Origin: an uncultured Lachnospiraceae bacterium
GTDB taxonomy: Bacteria; Bacillota; Clostridia; Lachnospirales; Lachnospiraceae
DNA: 8,170 bases
Reading direction: 5' to 3'
Assembly: GCA_947594335.1 (NCBI GenBank)
Contig: CANQEC010000098.1
Coordinates: 1 to 8,170 of the forward strand
A program made the translations under genes and the position numbers. The notes beneath the pieces were generated by a model. That model saw nothing but the letters and a program-made list of their open reading frames with translations. It searched no databases and was not told the origin of the DNA. This document shows, in pieces, positions 1 to 5,652 of the stretch (its first letter is position 1; every line of letters starts with the position of its first letter).

Positions 1-1418
1 TATACATTACATTTTATTGTATCACACGACAGCCATTTCGTATACTTTTTTTCTGGTAAAATAAGAAGATTTTCATCAAACATTTCCCGCGGGATGACGC
101 GCGTGATCACGGTCATGCCGCCGATTTTCACACATCCGTTCAGACTGATCAGATATTCTTCGGAAGAAGGGACGGGCAGAGCGGCCAGATGCTCCTTCTT
201 TCGCAAAAGCTCCTGGCCTGTTCTTTCGTCCGTTTCGCTTTGGACTTTGACCGTGCGCTCTTTCCCCCGCGAATTTTTTTTCTCAAAAAGGATAACTCCC
301 TCTCTCCGGCTTGCCGTGATCCCACCCGGAAGATCCTGCCGCTTCCCGCAGGGCATCTTCGCCAGCTTTCTTATCATTTCAATATGAACTTTTCCGATAT
401 CCTTGAGTCCTGTGCCGCCCGCACAGCGCCTGACGCATTCTCGCAGGATCTCGCCCTGCAGATAATCGTCTTCCCTGAAAAAAGGCTCCAGGCGCAGGAG
501 AATTTTGCGATCCTTTCCCTCTTCCGGCCCGCCTGCGATACGAGTTTTTTTCTCCTCCGACTCGCCTGCGATGCGATCCTCTCTCTCTTCTGGCTCGCTC
601 CCGATACGGCTTCCTTTTTTCTCCGGCTCGCCTGTGATGCAGCTTTTTCCCTCCTCCGGCAACAAAACAGCCTCTTCCGCCCCGCCCACGATACAGTCCT
701 TCGCCGCACGGTTCACCTGTCCTTCCATGAACTGCCAGGCTTCGCGCAGCCGGGCGGACGTCTCCGCGATGTGTTCCACTGTCTTCTTATTTAAATGCTG
801 TTCAAAATAGGGCAGTACTTCCAGACGCAGCCGGTTCCTTGTAAATTCGGTTTCCAGGTTTGTCCGGTCTGTGCGCCAGCTAAGCCCACGCTCCACAAGG
901 ATCTGTTCGATCCGCTCCCGCGGGGTAAACAGCAGCGGCCGGATGATACTGCCTCTGACCGGCCTGATCCCGCCCAGCCCTTTCAGGGCGCTGCCGCGGA
1001 TCAGGTTCCACAGAACGGTCTCTGCCTGATCGTTTTCATTGTGCGCTACCGCGATCACATCCGCTTTCGTCTCCGCGCGCACCTGCTCGAAAACCTCATA
1101 TCTGAGCGTGCGCGCCGCCTCCTCAAGCGAAAGTCCGCGCGCCTGCGCCTCCCCGGGCGCGTCAACATGTCTGATCTGGCAGTCCGCCCCAAGCTTTTCG
1201 CACAGCTTTTGCACAAAATCCGCGTCTCCAAGGCTCTCCTCGCCCCGGATCCCATGCTCCACATGCACGACCGTCACCTCAAAAGGACACTCCCGCCGGA
1301 ACTCCATAAGCGCCGCCAGAAGGCAGACGGAATCCGCCCCTCCTGACACTCCCGCCAGAACATGCATTCCGCTTTTTATCATGCCGTACTTTTTTATTGT
1401 CCCGATAATATTCTGCAT
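1..1418 (-). CDS. tilS: tRNA(Ile)-lysidine synthase TilS (3' end outside window)
   Basis: TilS converts C34 of the CAU-anticodon tRNA-Ile to lysidine using ATP and lysine, so that the tRNA reads AUA as Ile; it is essential and cytosolic. The reading frame is open from the start to the window edge (472 codons visible). The ATP-binding PP-loop SGGADS is at residues 25-30, followed by VVHVEHGIRGEES, AHNENDQAETVLWNL, RGSALKGLGGI and DRTNLETEFTRNRLR, all typical of the N-terminal synthase domain. Near the edge, KKYTKWLSCDTIK marks the beginning of the C-terminal TilS domain. The start at 1418 gives the usual family spacing to the PP-loop and has AGGTG 5 nt upstream; ATG at 1433 would add five residues but has no convincing Shine-Dalgarno. 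Residues 255-305 hold an unusual 11-residue repeat (separate entry). The gene is the last member seen of the spoIIE cluster; hpt and ftsH normally follow. Identification is secure. Confidence 0.95.
   Translation of the reverse strand, partial: MQNIIGTIKKYGMIKSGMHVLAGVSGGADSVCLLAALMEFRRECPFEVTVVHVEHGIRGEESLGDADFVQKLCEKLGADCQIRHVDAPGEAQARGLSLEEAARTLRYEVFEQVRAETKADVIAVAHNENDQAETVLWNLIRGSALKGLGGIRPVRGSIIRPLLFTPRERIEQILVERGLSWRTDRTNLETEFTRNRLRLEVLPYFEQHLNKKTVEHIAETSARLREAWQFMEGQVNRAAKDCIVGGAEEAVLLPEEGKSCITGEPEKKGSRIGSEPEEREDRIAGESEEKKTRIAGGPEEGKDRKILLRLEPFFREDDYLQGEILRECVRRCAGGTGLKDIGKVHIEMIRKLAKMPCGKRQDLPGGITASRREGVILFEKKNSRGKERTVKVQSETDERTGQELLRKKEHLAALPVPSSEEYLISLNGCVKIGGMTVITRVIPREMFDENLLILPEKKYTKWLSCDTIKCNV
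504..656 (-). repeat. 33-bp / 11-residue in-frame tandem repeat inside tilS
   Basis: Four full units and one partial unit encode EEGKSCITGEP, EKKGSRIGSEP, EEREDRIAGES, EEKKTRIAGGP and EEGKDRK. The loose consensus is E-E/K-x-x-x-R-I-A-G-E-P. They lie at TilS residues 255-305, after the conserved RNRLRLEVLPYFEQ segment and before the C-terminal domain, where the family has a helical linker of variable sequence. The units differ at nucleotide level, so the expansion is not recent. The frame is kept, which argues that the protein is made. A more degenerate relative (DCIVGGAEE, about 672-698) precedes the array out of register. Confidence 0.85.
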
Positions 1419-1435
1419 CTCCGCACCTGCCATCT

Positions 1436-1449
1436 CTGCCCGCGGGCAG
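1436..1449. other. 14-bp perfect palindrome in front of tilS
   Basis: CTGCCCGCGGGCAG reads the same on both strands and ends 18 nt before the preferred tilS start (1418) and 3 nt before the alternative ATG at 1433. In RNA it could form a short G+C-rich hairpin next to the translation start, or it could be a protein-binding site. There is no T-run after it, so it is not a terminator. No function can be assigned. Confidence 0.4.
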
Positions 1450-1692
1450 GGAAATTTTATCGTTTTTATCTGATGACGCCAGGCATGCCCGACACGAAAG
1501 CTTTATCGTTTTTTGCCTGACAGCTTCAGCCATGTCCGACACGAAGGTTTTGTCGTTTTTGCCTGACGGCTCCAGCCATGTCCGACACGAAGGTTTTGTC
1601 GTTTTTGCCTGAGAGCTTCAGCCATGTCCGACACGAAGGTTTTGTCGTTTTTGCCTGACAGCTCCAGCCATGCCCGATACGAAAGCTTTATC
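1446..1692. repeat. 46-bp non-coding tandem repeat array between spoIIE and tilS
   Basis: This accounts for most of the 345-nt gene-free stretch 1419-1763. Units are 1491-1537 (47 bp), 1538-1583, 1584-1629 and 1630-1675 (46 bp each), with a degenerate unit at about 1446-1490 and a partial one at 1676-1692. Each unit begins GACACGAAGG and ends with CAGCCATGTCC or CAGCCATGCCC. Inner units carry GAAGGTTTTGTCG, while the outermost carry GAAAGCTTTATCG, as expected if the centre was amplified by slippage. The period is not a multiple of three, so short reading frames across the array drift between frames and are not genes. Units are directly adjacent with no spacers, so this is not CRISPR. The segment 1693-1763 holds no feature that I can recognise, including no clear spoIIE terminator. 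Confidence 0.9.
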
Positions 1693-1763
1693 TGAAAAAT
1701 CATGCCGCCACACCGAAAAAGAGTCTTCTTCCATGAAAAGGCAGCCCCCGCCCCGGAATTTCT

Positions 1764-3182
1764 CTAAAAATCGACGGTTTCCTGCTTGCTCCATATCTCT
1801 CCGACCAGTACGGTCATATCATCCCCGGCCACCATCCGCTGCATCAGGTATACCTTCTCCATCAGCCTGCGCGCAAATTCTCTCGCGTTCGGGTGCGCGG
1901 CCTTTAAGATCAGACTTTTCATGGTTTCCTCGCGTCCCGGCTCCGGCACGGCCTCGATCACTCCGTCTGTCATCATAATGACCGCGTCCCCGGGCTCAAG
2001 TTTTCTGTGATGGCTTTCGTAATCTGACTGCCAGAGAACTCCGGTCGGGAAAGTATCCGCGCGGATGATCTCGATCTCTTCTCCGCGCTTTAAGAAGGTC
2101 GCGGCGGCTCCCGATTTTATCATATCGCAGGTGGCGTGGTGAAGATCCACCATACACAGGTCAATCGTCGAAAACACCTGGCTCCGGTCCTGCAGCAGCA
2201 TGCAGGAGTTGATCATGCGGACTGCCGTCTCCTGCGGAAATCCCGCTTCAAGAAACTGCTCCAGCAGTTCGATCACTTTTTCGCTTTCCCGAAACGCCTC
2301 AATCCCCGATCCCATGCCGTCCGTCAGGCTCATCACCACCTGCCCGTTTTCTTTCTGGAGAAAGGAAAAATTGTCGCCCGAGACGACCTCCCCGGCTTTC
2401 GTTATGCTCGAAATCCCGCAGAGAAGCTGATATTTCGTATCCGGAACAAAATGGAAGCTGGCGCATTCCCGCTGCACCGCGGCCTGGCAGTCCCTGGCCG
2501 GACACATCTGCTCGCTGCAGCATTCCGTGAGAATCTCGGCTATCGTTCTGGCGGACACGCACACGTTCTGCGCCGCCCGCAGCGTCATAAAGATCTCGGT
2601 CCTTCCCCCGGCGCACCGGAAAATCCTCAGACTCTCGATCCGCACCTTCAGATAATTCAGATTGCGGCGCAGCTTTCTCCAGACATCCTGCCGTTCCCCC
2701 GTGATCTCCTCAAAGCTGGCGGCCGTCCGCCGCATCAGCTCCGCCGTCTGAAAGATCTGCTCCCCCACTGCTGTCCGCAGTTCAAGGACACGGTTATTCC
2801 AGAGAAGTTCCCGCCTTGCCCGCATACAGCTCTGCGTCAGCGCTTCCGCGATCTCGCCGGCATGTCCGCACTGCTCGTACATCTCCTGCACCAGCTCCTC
2901 TGAAATTCCGTCCTGCTCCGTCTCTTTCGCCATCTCGTAGAGCATCCTGCAGCTCGCAAAGTAATCGTTCCCCCAGCAGCGGGCCTCGCGTCCGCAGCGC
3001 CGGCACACCAGCTCTCTTGTCTCCTCAAAAATCTCCTGCAGGCCATCGTCCCCAAGCTTCTCTTTCTGGCATGGCATGTCCTGAAACAGTTTCGCAAGTC
3101 CGTAAAAAGCGTCCGCATATTTGTTCAGCTGCTCCTGCTCCGGAAACAGCACCGCGTTTCCCGCCGTCCTCCATTCTCTCAT
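1764..3182 (-). CDS. spoIIE: Stage II sporulation protein E, PP2C phosphatase lacking the membrane domain
   Basis: SpoIIE dephosphorylates the anti-anti-sigma factor SpoIIAA and thereby releases sigma-F in the forespore. The C-terminal PP2C domain (about 245-465) shows VSGDNFSF (D270), SLTDGMGSG (D288), MMTDGVIEA (D406) and AGDDMTVLV (D454/D455), the metal-binding aspartates of the family, and follows the B. subtilis protein closely. Residues 1-240 match the helical regulatory region, including the Cys cluster C60-x2-C63-x5-C69-W. B. subtilis SpoIIE is 827 residues with ten N-terminal membrane spans; this protein is 472 residues and has none. The start is well supported: AAGGAGG lies 8 nt before the ATG, a promoter lies just upstream, and the preceding terminator leaves no room for a membrane domain. 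Function as a sigma-F-activating phosphatase is likely; how it reaches the septum is unclear. Confidence 0.93.
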   Translation of the reverse strand: MREWRTAGNAVLFPEQEQLNKYADAFYGLAKLFQDMPCQKEKLGDDGLQEIFEETRELVCRRCGREARCWGNDYFASCRMLYEMAKETEQDGISEELVQEMYEQCGHAGEIAEALTQSCMRARRELLWNNRVLELRTAVGEQIFQTAELMRRTAASFEEITGERQDVWRKLRRNLNYLKVRIESLRIFRCAGGRTEIFMTLRAAQNVCVSARTIAEILTECCSEQMCPARDCQAAVQRECASFHFVPDTKYQLLCGISSITKAGEVVSGDNFSFLQKENGQVVMSLTDGMGSGIEAFRESEKVIELLEQFLEAGFPQETAVRMINSCMLLQDRSQVFSTIDLCMVDLHHATCDMIKSGAAATFLKRGEEIEIIRADTFPTGVLWQSDYESHHRKLEPGDAVIMMTDGVIEAVPEPGREETMKSLILKAAHPNAREFARRLMEKVYLMQRMVAGDDMTVLVGEIWSKQETVDF

Positions 3183-3214
3183 CCGCAGCCCCTCCTTGAA
3201 ATCATGTATCCCAC

Positions 3215-3249
3215 ATTATACACTGTTTCATCCGCGGGTTCTGTCGGAA
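3215..3249 (-). promoter_or_regulatory. Probable Spo0A-activated sigma-A promoter of spoIIE
   Basis: On the minus strand a perfect TATAAT (3215-3220) is preceded, after exactly 21 bp, by CCGACA (3242-3247), a 4/6 match to TTGACA. Overlapping the -35, TTCCGACA is the complement of TGTCGGAA, which matches the Spo0A box TGTCGAA at 6 of 7 positions. Spo0A-dependent stage II promoters of B. subtilis (spoIIG, spoIIE) have the same overlong spacer with a 0A box over the -35. The predicted start is near 3208, giving a leader of about 25 nt with the SD AAGGAGG at 3191-3197. The function is inferred from layout. Confidence 0.7.
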
Positions 3250-3266
3250 TCGGAGCGGAAATCATG

Positions 3267-3297
3267 AAAAAAATGCCGCACCACATGTGGTACGGCA
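3267..3297 (-). terminator. Rho-independent terminator after divIC
   Basis: Read on the minus strand, TGCCGTACCACATGTGGTGCGGCA folds into a 12-bp stem with one mismatch and almost no loop beyond the central palindrome, followed by seven T residues. It begins 2 nt after the divIC stop codon. It separates the rqcP-yabP-yabQ-divIC unit from spoIIE, which has its own promoter immediately downstream. Confidence 0.9.
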
Positions 3298-3299
3298 GC

Positions 3300-3605
3300 T
3301 CAGTTTTCGGCTCTAAAAATGATCTCGTCCCTGTAAACCAGTCCAAGCTTATCCCGGGCGATCTTTTCAATATATTCATCGGAATCTATGTACTTCTGAA
3401 GATCCCGGATCTCTCCCGCACGGACCTCCTCATCCTTGATCTGCTGCTCAAGATCCTCTTTCTGAACCCTGTAGCCGTTATTCTTTATGATCAGCTTCTG
3501 GCTCTGGATCTGAAGCACGACCAAAAGCACCAGCACAACCACAGCGATCCCCATCATTCCGCGCCTGTTGCTCCTCCTGATACGCTTTCCTTTCCCTCGA
3601 ATCAT
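3300..3605 (-). CDS. divIC: Septum formation initiator DivIC/FtsB family protein
   Basis: A 101-residue bitopic membrane protein of the DivIC/FtsB family, which joins DivIB and FtsL in the divisome and activates septal wall synthesis. A basic cytoplasmic N-terminus (KGKRIRRSNRR) is followed by one membrane span (about residues 18-35), an extracytoplasmic coiled coil (about 38-66) and the family C-terminus YIEKIARDKLGLVYRDEIIF. Its size is normal for the family. It lies 31 nt after yabQ in the same direction and is closed by a strong terminator. The start at 3605 has AGGAG only 1 nt upstream, unusually close, but no better start fits: the internal Met-Met at residues 17-18 would remove the basic anchor. 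The yabR gene that follows divIC in B. subtilis is missing here. The name divIC rests on family and synteny. Confidence 0.9.
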   Translation of the reverse strand: MIRGKGKRIRRSNRRGMMGIAVVVLVLLVVLQIQSQKLIIKNNGYRVQKEDLEQQIKDEEVRAGEIRDLQKYIDSDEYIEKIARDKLGLVYRDEIIFRAEN

Positions 3606-3636
3606 TCTCCTACCCCTTATATCTGTCTTCCCGTAT

Positions 3637-4242
3637 TTATCTGATATTCCTGCGCTGCTGCCGTCTCCTCCCCGGCGGCGCCGGAATCTTATTGTCTATG
3701 TTTCTATTGTATACTTTTTTTCCTATAATTTCAATTCTTTTCTTAATTTTTTTATACGCGTTTAATCGACAAAATAGTACATTTTTCGCCCGCCTGACCG
3801 GCCGCAACACACAGCCCAGCGCCCATCCGACCGGCCGCAGCGCTTTTCGGACAATCCATTTCACCGCTTTGCCGGATGCTCTTTGGGCTTTTTGGATCAT
3901 CTTTCCCGCTGTTTTTACCGCGGTCCGGATGCCGCCCAGGATCCCCGTCACGATCCACAGAACAAATCGGCTGAACATACTCAGATAGATCAGCACTCCC
4001 AGAGCCGCGCCCACCGCGACGTATCCCCGTATAACACCGTTTGTCTTCAGAAAGAGCAGGCAGAAGGTGAGAAATCCGGCCGCTATCCAGAACAGAAAAT
4101 CCTCCGCGGAGACCGCGGCAGAGCTGTGCGCGAAAACCCGGCGCAGGGCACGGAGCAGGTCATAGACAAGCGCAAGACAAAACCCATGCAGAACCGCCGC
4201 CAGGAAAACCAGGGCCTCCTGCCGGATTACCTGGCTCATCAT
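3637..4242 (-). CDS. yabQ: Spore cortex biosynthesis protein YabQ
   Basis: YabQ is a mother-cell membrane protein of the outer forespore membrane needed for spore cortex formation in B. subtilis; its biochemical role is unknown. The 201 residues begin with a membrane span (about 8-28, EALVFLAAVLHGFCLALVYD), then a family-type loop YDLLRALRRVF, a second span at about 48-66 and further hydrophobic segments at about 72-105. The C-terminal half is strongly basic (RKALRPVGW, RPVRRAKN, AYKKIKKRIEIIGKK) and probably cytoplasmic. The ATG overlaps the yabP stop as ATGA, pointing to translational coupling; a second ATG directly follows it, so the protein may start one residue later. An SD-like AAAAGGA lies 8 nt upstream. 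The length is near that of B. subtilis YabQ (211). The assignment is firm from both sequence and position. Confidence 0.9.
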   Translation of the reverse strand: MMSQVIRQEALVFLAAVLHGFCLALVYDLLRALRRVFAHSSAAVSAEDFLFWIAAGFLTFCLLFLKTNGVIRGYVAVGAALGVLIYLSMFSRFVLWIVTGILGGIRTAVKTAGKMIQKAQRASGKAVKWIVRKALRPVGWALGCVLRPVRRAKNVLFCRLNAYKKIKKRIEIIGKKVYNRNIDNKIPAPPGRRRQQRRNIR

Positions 4243-4517
4243 CGGAACATCCTTTTCAGGAAGCTGCCTTTCGCGGCCGGTCCGCTCCCGGAATACACCA
4301 TACTGTCGATCGTTCCCTCCATATCGACTTCCCCCGTCTCAAGCGACAGTCTGCTGATATGAAGCTCTTTGCCCTTCAGAGTGAGCATCCCAAGAGACGT
4401 CTCAAGAAGAACTGCCGATTCGTCAAAGGAAACGACATCAATCACCCCGGTCACGCTTCCCTGCTTTCTCTCTTTCCAAAAAATCTGATGCGGCTTTCCC
4501 GTTCTTGTTTCTTCCAT
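4239..4517 (-). CDS. yabP: Sporulation protein YabP
   Basis: YabP is a small sporulation protein of the YabP/YqfC family, encoded with yabQ and required for normal spores in B. subtilis; its molecular activity is unknown. The 92-residue product has the family pattern KPHQIFWKERKQGSVTGV, VVSFDESAVLLETSLGMLTLKGKELHISRL and LETGEVDMEGTIDSMVYS, mostly beta-strand, and ends in a short basic tail, KGSFLKRMFR. No signal peptide or membrane span is seen. The start at 4517 (MEETRTGKPH) matches the usual family length. Its ribosome binding site is poor: the nearest GGAG lies 16 nt upstream. The frame is open to an ATG at 4637, but the extra 40 residues look like untranslated leader. The stop overlaps the yabQ start by 4 bp. 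Confidence 0.88.
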   Translation of the reverse strand: MEETRTGKPHQIFWKERKQGSVTGVIDVVSFDESAVLLETSLGMLTLKGKELHISRLSLETGEVDMEGTIDSMVYSGSGPAAKGSFLKRMFR

Positions 4518-4555
4518 AATAATATGCGCTGCGCTCCAGAATACCCCGTTTTTAC

Positions 4556-4584
4556 AGCTTATGTGCCGCACAGCCCGGTTATGC
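4556..4584 (-). promoter_or_regulatory. Possible sigma-E-type promoter for yabP-yabQ
   Basis: On the minus strand CATAAGCT (4556-4563) resembles the sigma-E -10 CATACAnT, and GCATAA (4579-4584) supplies the ATA of a -35 with 16 bp between the two ATA/CATA cores. yabP and yabQ belong to the mother-cell sigma-E regulon in B. subtilis, so a promoter is expected about here, in the 149-nt gap after rqcP. The matches are short and could be chance. Confidence 0.25.
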
Positions 4585-4666
4585 AAAAGATCGTCTGTCT
4601 TTTGAAACGCGGATTCACGGATATCCGGCGTCCGCAAGGGCAGCTGTTTTTAATCACAGTCCGCTG

Positions 4667-4906
4667 TCACAGATAGCGGTACATTTCCTGCGCCGCCTCT
4701 TTTTTCACAGTTTCCTGGATGTTCAGGATTTCCGCCTTCACAGTCCGGCTTCCGAACTGAATCTCCAGAATATCTCCCTGCTTCACGGACGCAGACGCCT
4801 TTGCAGGCTTCCCGTTGAGCAGGACCCTGCCCGTGTCGCAGGCCTCGTTTGCCACCGTCCTTCTCTTGATCAGACGTGATACCTTCAGATATTTGTCAAG
4901 ACGCAT
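4667..4906 (-). CDS. rqcP: S4-domain ribosome quality control protein RqcP (YabO/HslR family)
   Basis: RqcP is a small RNA-binding protein that works with RqcH on stalled 50S subunits, stabilising P-site tRNA while C-terminal poly-alanine tails are added to the nascent chain. The 79 residues form a single S4 domain: MRLDKYLKVSRLIKRRTVANE, then GRVLLNGKPAKASASVKQGDILEIQFG, then KAEILNIQETVKKE, very close to B. subtilis YabO. The start at 4906 is chosen because GGGGAGG lies 7 nt upstream and the S4 fold begins there; upstream codons to 4978 are in the leader. The gene sits in its conserved place between hup and yabP. No strong promoter is visible between it and the hup terminator, so it may depend on read-through or on a promoter that I cannot recognise. 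Confidence 0.93.
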   Translation of the reverse strand: MRLDKYLKVSRLIKRRTVANEACDTGRVLLNGKPAKASASVKQGDILEIQFGSRTVKAEILNIQETVKKEAAQEMYRYL

Positions 4907-4984
4907 TTCCATACCTCCCCAAAACATAACTTTTTTCCTTCTGGCCTCTACGCGGCCCGTGCGCTGCGCCAGTGGCAATTTTCC

Positions 4985-5011
4985 TTACGCGGGCATGCCC
5001 GTCATACGTAA
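4985..5011. repeat. Imperfect hairpin with CGGGCATGCCCG core after the hup terminator
   Basis: The perfect 12-bp palindrome CGGGCATGCCCG at about 4990-5001 is flanked by TTACG and CGTAA at 4985-4989 and 5007-5011, with five unpaired bases on one side. On the minus strand it directly follows the T-run of the hup terminator and precedes the rqcP leader. There is no T-run of its own, so it is not a simple terminator. Confidence 0.45.
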
Positions 5012-5043
5012 AAGGGGGCAGATGCCCGTTCCGGCACCTGCCC
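5009..5043 (-). terminator. Rho-independent terminator after hup
   Basis: On the minus strand GGGCAGGTGCC (5033-5043) pairs with GGCATCTGCCC (5016-5026) in an 11-bp stem containing one G-U pair. The loop has 6 nt, and the stem is followed by CCTTTT. It lies about 105 nt past the hup stop. The short T-run interrupted by CC suggests partial read-through into rqcP. Confidence 0.7.
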
Positions 5044-5157
5044 GCACCCGGTTCCCCGGTTCATATCGCACAATTACGACTGTTTTATTTCTGCCGCCGC
5101 AGCCCGGACGGCACCCGCTTTCGCGTTCATATTACGGATCGCGGCTGTTTATTTTTC
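5044..5157. repeat. Degenerate ~50-bp direct repeat spanning the hup 3' end
   Basis: Copies at about 5044-5092 and 5111-5157 start GCACCCG, share GTTCATAT and end in a (T)GTTTTATTT-like run, 67 bp apart; the second copy overlaps the last codons of hup. On the minus strand each copy contains a small hairpin with a GNRA-type loop: CGC-GAAA-GCG in one and CCGG-GGAA-CCGG in the other. The loops and stems differ in sequence but keep pairing. Confidence 0.45.
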
Positions 5158-5427
5158 GTTCATCATGTCCTTCAGCGCTTTTCCTGCCTTGAACTTCGGC
5201 GTTCTGGAAGCGGCGATCGTCATCGTCTCACCGGTCTGCGGATTTCTGCCTTCTCTGGAGGCACGCTCGGATACCTCAAAAGTTCCAAAACCAACCAGCT
5301 GTACTTTATCTCCCTTCCTGAGCTCTTCCGCAACAACGTCCGTAAAAGCCTTCAGGGCCTTCTCCGCGTCCTTTTTTGACAATTCCGTTTTCTCTGCAAC
5401 TGCAGCTATTAATTCTGCCTTGTTCAT
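5149..5427 (-). CDS. hup: HU family DNA-binding protein
   Basis: HU is the abundant histone-like protein that binds and bends DNA as a dimer with little sequence preference. The 92-residue length is typical. The N-terminal helices MNKAELIAAVAEKTELSKKD and the following dimerisation helix are followed by the signature GFGTFEVSERASREGRNPQTGE (residues 46-67), in which RNPQTG is the DNA-intercalating arm, and by the C-terminal helix KFKAGKALKDMMNEK. The start at 5427 is fixed by AGGAGG 7 nt upstream (5435-5440) and by family length; the frame is open further up to 5511 but that part is leader. It has its own strong promoter, a leader of about 110 nt and a terminator. HU next to rqcP is a common arrangement in Clostridia. 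The symbol hup is used generically. Confidence 0.96.
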   Translation of the reverse strand: MNKAELIAAVAEKTELSKKDAEKALKAFTDVVAEELRKGDKVQLVGFGTFEVSERASREGRNPQTGETMTIAASRTPKFKAGKALKDMMNEK

Positions 5428-5545
5428 TCTAATTCCTCCTGTGAGTTGTTCTCCATATACCGGATGGCGTCTGCATGTCCAAAGACCGTCCTGCTTTTTT
5501 ATTTCCGGCATGTCCCTACTGATTCGTCTGAAAGTCCCGCTAATA

Positions 5546-5574
5546 TTTATATAATGATATCATCTGTTTGTCAA
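5546..5574 (-). promoter_or_regulatory. Sigma-A promoter of hup with palindromic spacer
   Basis: On the minus strand a perfect -35 TTGACA (5569-5574) is followed after 17 bp by TATAAA (5546-5551). The spacer contains the perfect 10-bp palindrome ATGATATCAT (5554-5563), which could be an operator. Initiation near 5539 would give a leader of about 110 nt, whose ends (CCGGA at 5460-5464 and TCCGG at 5504-5508) could pair. This promoter accounts for most of what can be seen in the 225-nt gap between hup and the mutase gene; no clear terminator of the mutase is visible there. Confidence 0.85.
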
Positions 5575-5652
5575 GGAATTTTCCGTTCCTGTCCTGCATA
5601 CCAAGCGACACTACAGTTATGGTTCACGCATCCGCCATCCCGCGAAAAGATC

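Noticed and set aside
374..709. Minus-strand reading frame of 111 codons with Arg/Ser-rich repeats
   Set aside because: It is another frame of the tilS 33-bp repeat; the true tilS frame through the same DNA carries the expected conserved motifs on both sides.
1491..1675. CRISPR array
   Set aside because: The repeats touch each other with no unique spacers, and no cas genes are nearby.
1503..1703. Small minus-strand frame across the 46-bp array
   Set aside because: The repeat period is not a multiple of three, so the protein reads a different frame in each unit; it has no ribosome binding site and no family resemblance.
2136..2903. Long plus-strand frame of 255 codons opposite spoIIE
   Set aside because: It is antisense to a clearly conserved gene, has no ribosome binding site, and its product shows no recognisable domain.
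4518..4637. N-terminal extension of YabP to an upstream ATG
   Set aside because: The added residues have no family match, and 4517 gives the normal YabP length; the upstream part is more likely leader. The weak SD at 4517 leaves some doubt.
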